Below are positions 34,879 to 44,519 of a stretch of 64,000 bases of DNA, piece after piece. The stretch spans positions 102,802 to 166,801 of the forward strand of contig NZ_LMHC01000001.1 in the NCBI RefSeq assembly GCF_001427665.1, read 5' to 3'. Numbering within the stretch: the stretch's first letter is position 1; each line of letters begins with the position of its first letter. A program made the translations under genes and the position numbers. Source of the DNA: Caulobacter sp. Root655. GTDB taxonomy: Bacteria > Pseudomonadota > Alphaproteobacteria > Caulobacterales > Caulobacteraceae. A model generated the notes under the pieces. The model searched no databases. It saw nothing but the letters and a program-made list of their open reading frames with translations, and was not told where the DNA came from.

Positions 34879-36207
34879 TCAGGCGGCGAGCTCGGCGATC
34901 ACCCGGGCGCCGTCATGGCCGGTGACGCGGAAGGCGGCGATCTCGCCCTGCGGCGCGGGGCCGGTGAAGGCGATCTCGGTGAAGTCCTCGGCCCTGGCCA
35001 CGCCGTCGCGCTCGACCAGGCCGGACAGCACCCGGCCCACCTGGCGGTCCAGATGCCGTTCCAGCCCAGCCTGGCCGGCCTCGCGCAGGCGCCGGGCGCG
35101 GTCCTTGATCACCGGCCCCTTGACCGGCGGCATCCGCGCGGCCGGGGTGCCGGGACGGGCGCTGTAGGGGAAGACGTGCAGGAAGGCCAGGCCCGCCTCC
35201 TCGACCAGCTTCAGGGTGTTTTCGAACGCCTCGTCGCTCTCGGTCGGGAAGCCGGCGATCAGGTCGGCGCCGAAGGCGGTGTCGGGGCGCACGGCCCGGA
35301 CGCTGGCCACCAGCTTCAGGGCGTCGGCCCGGCTGTGGCGGCGCTTCATGCGCTTGAGGATCAGGTCGTCGCCGGCCTGCAGGCTGAGGTGCAGGTAGGG
35401 CATCAGGCGCGGCTCGGTCTCGAGCAGCTTGAACAGGTCCGGATCGATCTCGGCGGCGTCGATCGACGACAGACGCAGGCGCGGCAGGTCCGGGACCAGA
35501 CGCAGGATGCGGCCGACCAGCTGGCCCAGGGTCGGCTGGCCCGGCAGGTCGGCGCCCCACGACGTCACATCGACGCCGGTCAGCACCACCTCGCGGTAGC
35601 CCTCGGCCGATAGGCGGCGGACCTGGTCGACCACCTCGCCGGCCGGGGCCGAACGCGAGTTTCCCCGGCCATAGGGGATGATGCAGAAGGTGCAGCGGTG
35701 GTCGCAGCCGTTCTGGACCTCGACATAGGCCCGGGCGCGGTCCTTGAGGCCGGCGATCAGGTGGCCGGCCGTCTCCTTGATCGACATGATGTCGTTGACC
35801 CGCACGCGGGTGGAGGTGTCGAGCAGGGCGCCCGGCGCGGCCTTCTCGGCGTTGCCCAGCACAAGGTCGACCTCGGGCATGGCGGCGAAGGCGGCGGGGT
35901 CGATCTGGGCGGCGCAGCCGGTGACGATCAGCCGGGCGTCCGGCCGCTCGCGACGCGCCTTGCGGATCGCCTGGCGCGCCTGGCGCACGGCCTCGTTGGT
36001 CACCGCGCAGGTGTTGAACACCACCGCGTCCGACAGCCCGTCGGCAGCGGCCCGAGCCCGGATGGCCTCGGACTCGTAGGCGTTCAGTCGGCAGCCGAAG
36101 GTGACGATGGCGACGTCGTCGGGACCGTTGGACACCGTCGCGGGACCGCCCTCTTCGCCGATAGCGGGGGCGGGCTTGGGCTTGGAGGGGGCGACGACGA
36201 AGGTCAC
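34879..36207 (-). CDS. mtaB: tRNA t6A37 methylthiotransferase MtaB
   Basis: 442 residues, radical-SAM methylthiotransferase. UPF0004 domain with VTFGCRLNAYESE, VVFNTCAVTNEA and IVTGCAAQ gives the three cysteines of the auxiliary cluster; radical-SAM CDHRCTFCIIPYGRGNSRS follows, then a C-terminal TRAM-like domain. It converts t6A37 to ms2t6A37 in tRNA. The GTG at 36207 overlaps the SDR stop (GTGA), which fixes the start. tsaE, which serves the same tRNA position, is also in this window. Confidence 0.95.
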   Translation of the reverse strand: MTFVVAPSKPKPAPAIGEEGGPATVSNGPDDVAIVTFGCRLNAYESEAIRARAAADGLSDAVVFNTCAVTNEAVRQARQAIRKARRERPDARLIVTGCAAQIDPAAFAAMPEVDLVLGNAEKAAPGALLDTSTRVRVNDIMSIKETAGHLIAGLKDRARAYVEVQNGCDHRCTFCIIPYGRGNSRSAPAGEVVDQVRRLSAEGYREVVLTGVDVTSWGADLPGQPTLGQLVGRILRLVPDLPRLRLSSIDAAEIDPDLFKLLETEPRLMPYLHLSLQAGDDLILKRMKRRHSRADALKLVASVRAVRPDTAFGADLIAGFPTESDEAFENTLKLVEEAGLAFLHVFPYSARPGTPAARMPPVKGPVIKDRARRLREAGQAGLERHLDRQVGRVLSGLVERDGVARAEDFTEIAFTGPAPQGEIAAFRVTGHDGARVIAELAA

Positions 36208-37049
36208 GGCTTGTCCACGAACGCCGCGAAGGCGTCCTTCCAGTCGGGGTGCCAGCGCGACAGGGCCGGGCGGCCTTCGATGATGTCGCCCACGGCCCAG
36301 GCCATGCGCTTCTCGTCCAGCGCACGGGGCACGTCGTTGTCGGGGCAGAGGATGTAGAAATCGCCGCGCGCGATGCTTTCCAGCATGAAGTCGACGGTCT
36401 GTCGTGGCGTCCAGGCGGCCGCCGGCTTGTCGCCGCCACGCCGGGTCATGCCGGTGTGGACGAAGCCGGGGATCAGCAGGCGGGCGTCGACCCGGCAGTC
36501 GACGATCTCGCGCAGGGTGTGGGCCAGGCCTTCGGTCAGGGCCTTCACCGCCGATTTGCTGACATTGTAGGCGGTGGCGCCCGGCGGCTGGGTGATCCCC
36601 TGCTTGGAGCCGGTGTTGATGATCAGGCCCGGACGGCCGCTGGCGGCCATCTCCTCGCCGATCAGCTGGACGCCGTTGATCACGCCCCACAGATTGACGT
36701 CGAGGATCCGCTTCCAGGGGTCTTCGCCCGAGAAGGCGTCGCCGCCGCCGCCGACTCCGGCGTTGTTCATCAGCACGTCGACCGCGCCGAACCTGTCGAC
36801 GGCCGCGTCGCGCAGGGCCTGGACGGCCGCGCGGTCGGCGACGTCGGTCGGCACGGCCAGGGCGTTCTCGCCGATGGCGTCGGCGGCCTTGTTCAGGGCG
36901 CGGCCCATGATGTCGGCCATCACCACGTTCATGCCGAGACCAGCGAAGGTCTGGGCGGCGGCCAGGCCGATGCCGTCGGCCGCGCCGGTGATCACGGCCG
37001 TCTTGCCGGGCCCGATCGCGGGATGAAGGGGCGCGGGATGGACGCTCAT
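36204..37049 (-). CDS. short-chain dehydrogenase/reductase
   Basis: 281 residues. Classical SDR: TGAADGIG (21-28), NNAG (95-98), S148, Y161 and K165. The insert after the catalytic lysine and the segment FYILCPDNDVPRALDEKRMAW near the end are seen in SDRs of unknown substrate. It is coupled to dapF (ATGA) and to mtaB (GTGA). Confidence 0.9.
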   Translation of the reverse strand: MSVHPAPLHPAIGPGKTAVITGAADGIGLAAAQTFAGLGMNVVMADIMGRALNKAADAIGENALAVPTDVADRAAVQALRDAAVDRFGAVDVLMNNAGVGGGGDAFSGEDPWKRILDVNLWGVINGVQLIGEEMAASGRPGLIINTGSKQGITQPPGATAYNVSKSAVKALTEGLAHTLREIVDCRVDARLLIPGFVHTGMTRRGGDKPAAAWTPRQTVDFMLESIARGDFYILCPDNDVPRALDEKRMAWAVGDIIEGRPALSRWHPDWKDAFAAFVDKP

Positions 37050-37915
37050 GCCGCGACCTTCTCGGGCAGCTTGCCGGTGAATTCCAGGGTCACGGGACCG
37101 GTCATGATCACGTGGCCGTCAGACTCTCGCCATTCGATGGTCAGGGCGCCGCTCTCGAACTCGACCTTGGCGACACGGTCGGTCAGGCCCCGGCGCACGG
37201 CGGCGACCTGGGCCGCGCAGGCCCCGGTGCCGCAGGCGGCGGTCAGGCCGGCGCCGCGTTCCCAGACCTTCAGCTGGATGTGGTCGCGGGCGGCGATGTG
37301 GGCGAAGCCGACATTGACGCCCTCGGGGAACAGCGGGTGGTGCTCGATCAGCGAGCCCGTGCCGCGCGCCAATTCGTCGGTGGCCGGGGCGTCGACGAAG
37401 AACACCACGTGCGGATTGCCCATCGAGACGCAGCCGGGGGTATGCAGGTCCGGCGCGTCGATCGGGCCGACCTGCAGCTCGATCCCCCGGGTGTCCATCT
37501 CCTCGGCCAGCGGGATCTGGTCCCAGCGCAGGCCCGGCTGGCCCATGTCGACCGTCACCAGCTTGTCGCCGGCCATCACGCCGGACAGCCGACCGGCCAC
37601 GGTGTCGAAGGCCACGGACGTCTTCTTGGCCGACTCCATCAGCAGCCAGGCCACGCAGCGCGTGCCGTTGCCGCAGGCCCCGGTCTCCTCGCCGTCGGAA
37701 TTCCAGAACCGCACATAGGCGCTCGCGCCCTCCGCTCTCGGCGGATCGATGGCGATGACCTGGTCGCAGCCAATGCCGCCCTCGCCCCCATCCTGGCTTG
37801 GGCGCTTGGCGATGGCGCGAATGTCCTCCGCCGTCGGATTGAAGGCTTGGGAGGCGGTCTCGAGCACGACGAAGTCGTTGCCCAGCCCGTTCATCTTGAG
37901 AAAGGTGCGGCTCAT
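37046..37915 (-). CDS. dapF: diaminopimelate epimerase
   Basis: 289 residues. Converts LL- to meso-diaminopimelate for lysine and peptidoglycan. Both catalytic cysteines are visible, C81 in ACGNGTRC and C228 in ACGTGACA, with KMNGLGNDFV at the start and MGNPHVVFF in the middle. The ATG at 37915 (MSRTFLKMNG) is preferred over a longer frame that begins 21 codons upstream. First gene of the dapF-SDR-mtaB-phosphatase operon. Confidence 0.96.
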   Translation of the reverse strand: MSRTFLKMNGLGNDFVVLETASQAFNPTAEDIRAIAKRPSQDGGEGGIGCDQVIAIDPPRAEGASAYVRFWNSDGEETGACGNGTRCVAWLLMESAKKTSVAFDTVAGRLSGVMAGDKLVTVDMGQPGLRWDQIPLAEEMDTRGIELQVGPIDAPDLHTPGCVSMGNPHVVFFVDAPATDELARGTGSLIEHHPLFPEGVNVGFAHIAARDHIQLKVWERGAGLTAACGTGACAAQVAAVRRGLTDRVAKVEFESGALTIEWRESDGHVIMTGPVTLEFTGKLPEKVAA

Positions 37916-38059
37916 GGTCCGGGCTATATAGTGGAAAACTCGCGCTAGCGTCAGGGGTTGGGGTGACGCAGAAGTCACGCCCGCTCACTTGTGCGACGAA
38001 ACGGTTGTCGTCGTTTCCGAAAGGCTGGACATTCGGGGTCCTTCAATCTGGAACGGCGC

Positions 38060-38935
38060 GTGGTTCGATCTTCCATCTGGCTTCTTATCGGGCTGTTCGT
38101 CGGGGGCGCCATAACGTCAGCGGCGTTCATGGGCGTCGCGAAGCTGTCAGCTCACCAACCGCGCGTGATACCGCCGCTCACGCTCGCCGAGGCGCGCGAG
38201 CTATCGACGCGCACCCTGGCTCAGCGAGGCTTCTTGCTGGCGTCGGAACATGTCGTCGATATCCAGGGCCTCCCGCCAAAGGGCCTTCCAGACAATATCG
38301 ACAAGAGCCTCAGCGGTTTGCGCTTGGCGTTCACGCCTCGCCCAGGCTGGAGCGGCGTTTGCGAGGCCACAGTGGTCGCGCTCGAAATGGATGTGGGGCA
38401 GGAGCCGGCAAACCAGGATGAAGGCGCCAATGCGACCGTGAAAGACGTGTCTGTCAGGTCGATTTACAAGATCCGAGGCAACCTGGACCTCAACGCCGAT
38501 CAAGATGACGCGGCCTTCGCCATGCGATGCGCAAAAGATTTTCCGTTTCGGGATGGCTATTTCCACGCACCGGACGGACGAGTGGCTTCGGATATCGGCC
38601 TGATCTTCGCCACGACCAAGGCCGACGCGCAGTCGGGAAAACTGTCCTTTCCCGTCGACTGCGAACAAGCCGCCGACTGCGCCAATACAGTCCGACTTCT
38701 GTCGTCGCTCGATAGCGATCGTATCGTCTCCGCCAACGCCGAAGACTGCCTGGTGGAAAAGCGCTGCTACGAAATCATGATCACGACGGCTGAAGGCGAG
38801 CGCAGGGGATTGAGAATGATCAAGGCCACGGCGGGCTATCGTGGCGTTGGGGCCAAAGGGTGGGGCATCCTAAGGGTGGAAAAGCTGTTCATTGAGCACG
38901 AGGAAATCGCAGATCCGATTCCACTGCAGATGTAG
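38060..38935 (+). CDS. unknown membrane-anchored periplasmic protein
   Basis: 291 residues from GTG at 38060, chosen because it starts just before one hydrophobic segment (SSIWLLIGLFVGGAITSAAF) and has GGAAC upstream; another in-frame GTG lies at 37991. The rest is soluble with six cysteines, CEATVV, MRCAKDF, VDCEQAADC, EDCLVEKRC, which may form disulfides. No family is recognised. Codon use looks less GC-biased than in neighbours, a possible sign of later acquisition. Confidence 0.65.
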   Translation: MVRSSIWLLIGLFVGGAITSAAFMGVAKLSAHQPRVIPPLTLAEARELSTRTLAQRGFLLASEHVVDIQGLPPKGLPDNIDKSLSGLRLAFTPRPGWSGVCEATVVALEMDVGQEPANQDEGANATVKDVSVRSIYKIRGNLDLNADQDDAAFAMRCAKDFPFRDGYFHAPDGRVASDIGLIFATTKADAQSGKLSFPVDCEQAADCANTVRLLSSLDSDRIVSANAEDCLVEKRCYEIMITTAEGERRGLRMIKATAGYRGVGAKGWGILRVEKLFIEHEEIADPIPLQM

Positions 38936-38975
38936 ATGTCACTCACCTCCAACCGCAGAGCAGGAAGTATCTGGT

Positions 38976-39764
38976 TTGAGAGCCGCTGAACCCTCTGGCC
39001 TGCGCCTTAAAGCCCGGCTGCGGGCGCTCTATCACGGCGCGTCGCCCGCCTCGGTGCGGTTCCGCTACGGGATCATCGTCATCGACCTGGCGATCATCGC
39101 CTTCTTCATCGCCGCGCCGCTGATGCGCCGTCACGGCCTGACCTTCTATCTGATCGACTACGGGATCGCCGCGTTCCTGGCCCTGGACCTGACGGCTCGG
39201 GCCATCGCCCACGGCGACATCAAGGCCTGGCTGAAGAAACCGGTCGTCTGGGTCGACCTGTTCGTGCTGACCACCCTGCTGTTCCCCGCCTGGCTGTTCA
39301 ACCTCGGCTTCCTGCGGGTGGTGCGGCTGTGGACCCTGATCCACAGCGAGTTCTTCTGGCGGACCATCGGCCGGCGCTATGACGACACCCGGGTCGAGCA
39401 GATCACCCGCGCCGCCGTCACCCTGGTGACCTTCGTCTTCGTGGTGACCGGTTTCGTCTATTCCAGCTTCGCCGGGCGCCACCCGGGCATCGGCGGCTAT
39501 GTCGACGCCCTCTATTTCACTGTCACCAGCCTGACCACCACCGGCTATGGCGACGTCACCCTGCCCGGGGTGTGGGGCAAGCTGCTGTCGATGGCGGTGA
39601 TGTTGGGCGGGGTGTCGCTGTTCATCGGCCTGATCCAGTCGATCCTGCGGCCGCACAAGGTGAGCTTTGCCTGCCCGTGCTGCGGCCTGCGCCGCCACGA
39701 CCCGGACGCCGTCCACTGCAAGGCCTGCGGCACGGTGCTGAACATTCCCAATGACGGGGACTGA
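38976..39764 (+). CDS. potassium channel with C-terminal zinc ribbon
   Basis: 262 residues. Voltage-gated-like arrangement of membrane helices is followed by the pore: ALYFTVTSLTTTGYGDVTLP holds the TTGYGD selectivity filter near residues 188-193. The cytoplasmic tail has two cysteine pairs, C233/C235/C236 and C248/C251 (CPCCG...CKACG), forming a zinc ribbon in place of the usual RCK domain. The start is TTG at 38976 with AGGAAG 8 bases before it; the S4-like helix FNLGFLRVVRLWTL has few positive charges. Confidence 0.85.
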   Translation: MRAAEPSGLRLKARLRALYHGASPASVRFRYGIIVIDLAIIAFFIAAPLMRRHGLTFYLIDYGIAAFLALDLTARAIAHGDIKAWLKKPVVWVDLFVLTTLLFPAWLFNLGFLRVVRLWTLIHSEFFWRTIGRRYDDTRVEQITRAAVTLVTFVFVVTGFVYSSFAGRHPGIGGYVDALYFTVTSLTTTGYGDVTLPGVWGKLLSMAVMLGGVSLFIGLIQSILRPHKVSFACPCCGLRRHDPDAVHCKACGTVLNIPNDGD

Positions 39765-39870
39765 CCGCCGGCTCCCCTGGCGCCGGACGGGTTTTCCTCT
39801 ACCGTCGCGATCAAGGCGCCGCTTCGCTCGCGAGGCGGCCCATCTGTCACGACAGCCGATGGATCCCTAG

Positions 39871-42036
39871 ATGCGTAGCCTGCTTCTCGCTCTCCTCGCC
39901 TCCACGAGCCTCATGACCCCCGTTCTCAGCACCTCCGCCCAAGCCGCCCAGCCCGCCGATCCGGTCGCCGCCGCCGACACCGAGGCGCGCACCCCGCTGG
40001 CCGAACTGGGCAAGAACGACCCCTACAAGTGGATGGAGGAGATCGAGGGGGCCCGCGCCATGGACTGGGCCAAGGCCCAGAACGCCGCGACCCTGCCCAA
40101 GCTGCAGGGCGATCCGCGCTACGCCGGGCTGGAAGCCCAGGCCCTGGCCATCCTCAACGCCAAGGACCGGGTGCCGGGCGTGTCGTTCGCCGGCGACGGC
40201 TTCCTGCGCAACTTCTGGCAGGACGCCGACCACGTGCGCGGCCTGTGGCGCAAGACCGCGCTGGAGAGCTACCGCACCGCTGACCCCCAGTGGGAGACGA
40301 TCCTCGACATCGACGCCCTGTCCAAGGCCGAGAACGCCAACTGGGTGTTCAAGGGCGCCCAGTGCCTGCCGCCGCACGACACCCGCTGCCTGGTCACCTT
40401 GTCGAACGGCGGCAAGGACGCGGTGACGATCCGCGAGTTCGACACGGCGGCCAAGGCCTTCGTCCCCGGCGGTTTCGACCTGCCCGAGGGCAAGCAGAAC
40501 GTCACCTGGCTGGACCAGGACACCCTGCTGGTGGCCCGCGAGTGGGAGCCGGGCCAGGTGACCAAGTCGAGCTATCCCTATGTGGTCAAAAGCTGGAAGC
40601 GCGGAACGCCCCTGGCCTCGGCCACGGAGGTCTATCGCGGCACGCCCGACGACGTCTCGGCCGGCCCCTCGGTCATCCGCGACAGCGACGGCGTCGTCCA
40701 GGCGGTGTTGGCCTATCGCGCCGTCAGCTTCTTCGAGAGCGAGACCTATCTGCTGACCGACCAGGGCGCCGCGAAACTGCCCTTCCCGTTGAAGAGTTCG
40801 ATCCAGGGCTATGTCAGCGGCCAGTTGGTGCTGTCGCTGGAGCAGGACTGGGCCGAGAAGGGTTTCAAGACCGGCGACCTGATCAGCTTCGACCTCAAGG
40901 CGCTGAAGGCCGAGCCGGCCAAGGCCCAGGCCACCCTGGTGCTGCGCCCGACGGCCAGGCAGTCGGTCGAGCAGGTGACCACCACCCGCGGCAGGCTGAT
41001 CGTCGGCCTGCTGGACAACGTCACCGGGGTCGCCCACGCCTACAGCCACGGCGCCAAGGGCTGGACGCACCAGAAGTTCGACCTGCCGGCCAATTCCACG
41101 ATCAGCCTGGGCTCGACCTCCGAGAAGGACGAGCGGCTGTTCGTCAGCGTCACCGGCTATCTGGCGCCCACCACCTACTGGCTGGCCGACGCCGGCTCGC
41201 TGAAGCTGGAACAGGTCAAGGCCTCGCCGGCCCGTTTCGACGCCTCCACCCACGTGGTCGAGCAGTTCGAGGCCACCAGCACCGACGGCACGAAGATCCC
41301 CTATTTCGTCGTGCGGCCCAAGGCCGTGAAGTACGACGGCCAGGCCCCGACCCTGCTCTACGCCTATGGCGGCTTCCAGGTGTCGATGACCCCGGCCTAT
41401 TCGGGGGTGATGGGCAAGCTGTGGCTGGAGCGCGGCGGGACCTATGTCGTGGCCAACATCCGCGGCGGCGGCGAGTTCGGCCCCGCCTGGCACGACGCGG
41501 CGCTGAAGGCGAACCGGCAGAAGGCTTATGACGACTTCTACGCCGTCTCCCAGGACCTGATCGACCGCAAGATCACCTCGCCCCGCCATCTGGGAATCAT
41601 GGGCGGCAGCAATGGCGGCCTGCTGATGGGCGTGGCCCTGACCCAGCGGCCCGAACTCTACAACGCCGTCGTCGTGCAGGTGCCGCTGTTCGACATGATC
41701 CGCTACAGCCAGATCGGGGCCGGCGCCTCGTGGGTGGGCGAGTACGGCGACCCGGCCATACCGAGCGAGCGGGCCGTCATCGCCAGGTATGACCCCTATT
41801 CCAACCTCAAGGCCGGCCAGCACTACCCCGAGGTGTTCATCGAGACCTCGACCAAGGACGACCGCGTCCACCCGGCCCACGCCCGCAAGGCCGCGGCCCG
41901 GCTGGAGGAACTGGGCTATCCGGTGCTCTATTACGAGAACATCGACGGCGGCCACGCGGCCAGCGCCAACCTGGCAGAGACCGCCCGTCGCCAGGCCCTG
42001 GAATATGTCTACCTGTCGAAGAAGCTGATGGATTGA
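39871..42036 (+). CDS. exported prolyl oligopeptidase-family (S9) peptidase
   Basis: 721 residues. The signal peptide ends STSAQA/AQPAD. A beta-propeller N-terminal domain is followed by an alpha/beta hydrolase domain with the nucleophile in MGGSNGGLLMG (S580), the acid in TSTKDDRVHPAHARK and the histidine in IDGGHAASAN (H695). It should cleave short proline-containing peptides in the periplasm. It stands alone, with a 219-base gap to the next gene. Confidence 0.93.
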   Translation: MRSLLLALLASTSLMTPVLSTSAQAAQPADPVAAADTEARTPLAELGKNDPYKWMEEIEGARAMDWAKAQNAATLPKLQGDPRYAGLEAQALAILNAKDRVPGVSFAGDGFLRNFWQDADHVRGLWRKTALESYRTADPQWETILDIDALSKAENANWVFKGAQCLPPHDTRCLVTLSNGGKDAVTIREFDTAAKAFVPGGFDLPEGKQNVTWLDQDTLLVAREWEPGQVTKSSYPYVVKSWKRGTPLASATEVYRGTPDDVSAGPSVIRDSDGVVQAVLAYRAVSFFESETYLLTDQGAAKLPFPLKSSIQGYVSGQLVLSLEQDWAEKGFKTGDLISFDLKALKAEPAKAQATLVLRPTARQSVEQVTTTRGRLIVGLLDNVTGVAHAYSHGAKGWTHQKFDLPANSTISLGSTSEKDERLFVSVTGYLAPTTYWLADAGSLKLEQVKASPARFDASTHVVEQFEATSTDGTKIPYFVVRPKAVKYDGQAPTLLYAYGGFQVSMTPAYSGVMGKLWLERGGTYVVANIRGGGEFGPAWHDAALKANRQKAYDDFYAVSQDLIDRKITSPRHLGIMGGSNGGLLMGVALTQRPELYNAVVVQVPLFDMIRYSQIGAGASWVGEYGDPAIPSERAVIARYDPYSNLKAGQHYPEVFIETSTKDDRVHPAHARKAAARLEELGYPVLYYENIDGGHAASANLAETARRQALEYVYLSKKLMD

Positions 42037-42255
42037 CGCCAAGGGCCCCTGAGTCCGACTCCTCGCACTCCCTCTCACCGTCATTCGCGGCCTTGCGCCG
42101 GGCAACTGTGGTTATGCGAGGAACGCGGACGGCGCTCTACTATAGAGATTAAATATTGACGACTCGCCCTTGCTCTGGCCACCGTACGGTCGGGCTTGGG
42201 CGAACCCGCATGGCGCCGCCGTGCGAGAACCCCGGCCGATGGGCGGAGGGGTGTG

Positions 42256-43920
42256 ATGAAAATCTCGATCGCGGGACTGAAGATCGGCTGGCGGACGCTG
42301 GCCGGAGCCCTGGTGGGCCTGGCGGGCGGAGGCGGTCTGCTGTTCGCCGCCGGCGCGATCGGCGCAGCGCCGCCGCCCAAGCCGGCCTATCTTCAGGCCT
42401 TCCCCTATTTCGCGCCGAAGCTGACGCCCCAGATGCCGGGCGACGTCGACATCACGCTGAAGACCGCGCTCGAAAAGGCCCAGAAGTTCGCGGAGGTCCA
42501 GCGCGAGTTCGACCTCTATTCCTGGCAGATGTTCCTGGCCCTCGCCTGGCCGACCAACAACCAGGGCCAGGCCGCGCCGTCCCTGACCGACACCCGGTTC
42601 GGCGCTCCGCGCTGGACGCTGTGGCACAACTCGGCCGACATCTACCAGACCGACGGCGCGCGGCCCGTGGCCTGCGGGTTGGAGCCCAAGGCCAGGACGC
42701 TGGTCCTGAGCCGCGGCCTGGCCAAGCCGGTCAGCAAGGGCCTGGCGGCCTTCTCGGCCCAGGCCACGGCCAACGCCGACCCGCGCGGGACCCGCTTCCT
42801 GGGCGTGGTCTCGGCGGTGGGCGAGCTGAACGCCGCCAATCTCAGCGAGATCGACCAGGCCTTCACCGGCCCGCTGATCGACCAGAACGGCGAGTTCGTC
42901 TTCTACGAGATCATGATCGACCCCAACGAGGTCGGCTATCTCTGCGACAAGGGCCTTTACAACATCAACGGCCAGGTCGCGTTCTCCAAGGCCGGCGGCA
43001 AGGTCGACATGCCCACGGGCACGCCGCAACAGGACTGGAGCGGGTCGTTCGAGCTGAAGCTGGCCTGGCGGATTCTCAAGCCGGGCAAGGACGACTTCGG
43101 CCGCTTCTACACCAACCCGGCGGTGGTCATGGACCAGGGACCGAACGGCCAGCCGGTGGAGCGCAAGGTCATCGTCGGCCTGGTCGGCCTGCACATCGGC
43201 CACAAGAGCACGACCTCGCCGCAATGGATCTGGTCGACCTTCGAGCAGGTCGACAACCTCGACGTCGACCCGGTGGCCCACCCCAAGCTGGCCCCGTCGT
43301 TCTTCGATCCCAACTGCCCAATCTGCGCGGTCAACCAGCTGCCCCAGCAGGTCAATGGCGTCTATCCGCGCATCCCCACCCAGGTCTCGCGAGCCATCCC
43401 GATCCCCGGCGACAAGCTGGCTCTCAACGCCCAGGCCCAGGCGGTGTTGAAGCAGCTTGGCTCGGTCTGGCAGTATTACCAGCTGATCGACACCCAGTGG
43501 CCGACCAACCCGAAGGCCGCGCCGTCGTCCTGGAATGGCGGCCTGCCCAACGCGATCACCAACAAGCCCGGGGGCAATCCCACGCCGGTGATGTTGACCA
43601 ACGTCACCATGGAAACCTACTTCCAGACTGGCAACCAGCAGGCCTGCCACGGCGAGGAACGGCCGGCGGGCGTCAACTGCCCCGCCGTGCCGCCGGTGTG
43701 GAACTCGGCCCTGAACAACAAGCCGCCGCCGCTGGTCAAGTCGGACCACCCCAACACCCTGACCTTCCAGTCGGAGAGCTGCATGGGCTGCCACTCGTCG
43801 GCCGGCATCTGGACCAGCTATGATCCGAAGACCGGCACGGGCGCGCAATCGGGCCAGCTCTCCGCCGACTTCTCCTGGCTGCCCAGCCAGAAGGCCAGCT
43901 ACCAGACGGGCGGGCAGTAG
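42256..43920 (+). CDS. exported protein with a single c-type haem motif
   Basis: 554 residues. A signal or anchor segment (TLAGALVGLAGGGGLLFAAGAIGAA, about residues 14-38) precedes a large soluble domain. The one haem c motif, CMGCH at residues 509-513, is near the C terminus, and a CPIC pair lies at about 352. No other cytochrome signature is seen. The family is unknown to me; annotation pipelines might call it cytochrome c family. GGAGGGG is 5 bases before the ATG. Redox partner cannot be named. Confidence 0.7.
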   Translation: MKISIAGLKIGWRTLAGALVGLAGGGGLLFAAGAIGAAPPPKPAYLQAFPYFAPKLTPQMPGDVDITLKTALEKAQKFAEVQREFDLYSWQMFLALAWPTNNQGQAAPSLTDTRFGAPRWTLWHNSADIYQTDGARPVACGLEPKARTLVLSRGLAKPVSKGLAAFSAQATANADPRGTRFLGVVSAVGELNAANLSEIDQAFTGPLIDQNGEFVFYEIMIDPNEVGYLCDKGLYNINGQVAFSKAGGKVDMPTGTPQQDWSGSFELKLAWRILKPGKDDFGRFYTNPAVVMDQGPNGQPVERKVIVGLVGLHIGHKSTTSPQWIWSTFEQVDNLDVDPVAHPKLAPSFFDPNCPICAVNQLPQQVNGVYPRIPTQVSRAIPIPGDKLALNAQAQAVLKQLGSVWQYYQLIDTQWPTNPKAAPSSWNGGLPNAITNKPGGNPTPVMLTNVTMETYFQTGNQQACHGEERPAGVNCPAVPPVWNSALNNKPPPLVKSDHPNTLTFQSESCMGCHSSAGIWTSYDPKTGTGAQSGQLSADFSWLPSQKASYQTGGQ

Positions 43921-43956
43921 GGGTCGCCAACGACGCCTCGGCCCTGTCCGAGGCGT

Positions 43957-44508
43957 CTACCGTCCCAGCCGGTCGATGACCTCGGCGTTGCTCATCGCGC
44001 GACCGATCTTGCCGTCCATGTAGCGCAGCGAGATCTCGGCGTGCGCCGGGTCATGCGAGGCCAGGCAGTCGGTGGCGAGGATCACGCGCAGGTCGCGTTG
44101 ATAGGCGTCGATGGCCGTCGTGCGGACGCAGGCATGGGTGTTGACGCCGGCCAGCGTCACCTCGCCAATGCCGCGCGCGGCCAGAACGGAATCCAGATCG
44201 GTCCCGAAGAAGGCGCTGTAGCGCTTCTTCACCAACACCAGGTCTTCCGGCCGGCGGTCGAGGCGGTTGTCGATCTCGGCGCCGCGCGTGCCCTCGATCG
44301 AGATTGAAATCTGTTTGTCGCGCATTTCGAGGAAGGCGTCGGAGAGGTCCGCGCGAAAGGCCTGGCGGACCCAGATCACCGGCAGGCCGCGAGCGCGAAA
44401 GGCGGTCGCCAGGTCATTGGTCCTCGCGACGATCCCGGCGCCGCGATCCTGGCCCGCCCGGTCGAGGAAGTCGTTGATCATGTCGATGACGATCAGGCCG
44501 GACGACAT
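43957..44508 (-). CDS. isochorismatase-family cysteine hydrolase
   Basis: 183 residues. The fold is clear: LIVIDMINDFLD at the N terminus (Asp of the triad), KKRYSAFFGTDLDSVL (Lys), and GVNTHACVRTTAIDAYQ with the nucleophilic cysteine and preceding cis-peptide. Related enzymes hydrolyse nicotinamide, N-carbamoyl compounds or isochorismate; the substrate is not evident. It lies 11 bases downstream of the SRPBCC gene on the same strand. Confidence 0.88.
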   Translation of the reverse strand: MSSGLIVIDMINDFLDRAGQDRGAGIVARTNDLATAFRARGLPVIWVRQAFRADLSDAFLEMRDKQISISIEGTRGAEIDNRLDRRPEDLVLVKKRYSAFFGTDLDSVLAARGIGEVTLAGVNTHACVRTTAIDAYQRDLRVILATDCLASHDPAHAEISLRYMDGKIGRAMSNAEVIDRLGR

Positions 44509-44519
44509 GGTCGGGGTCT

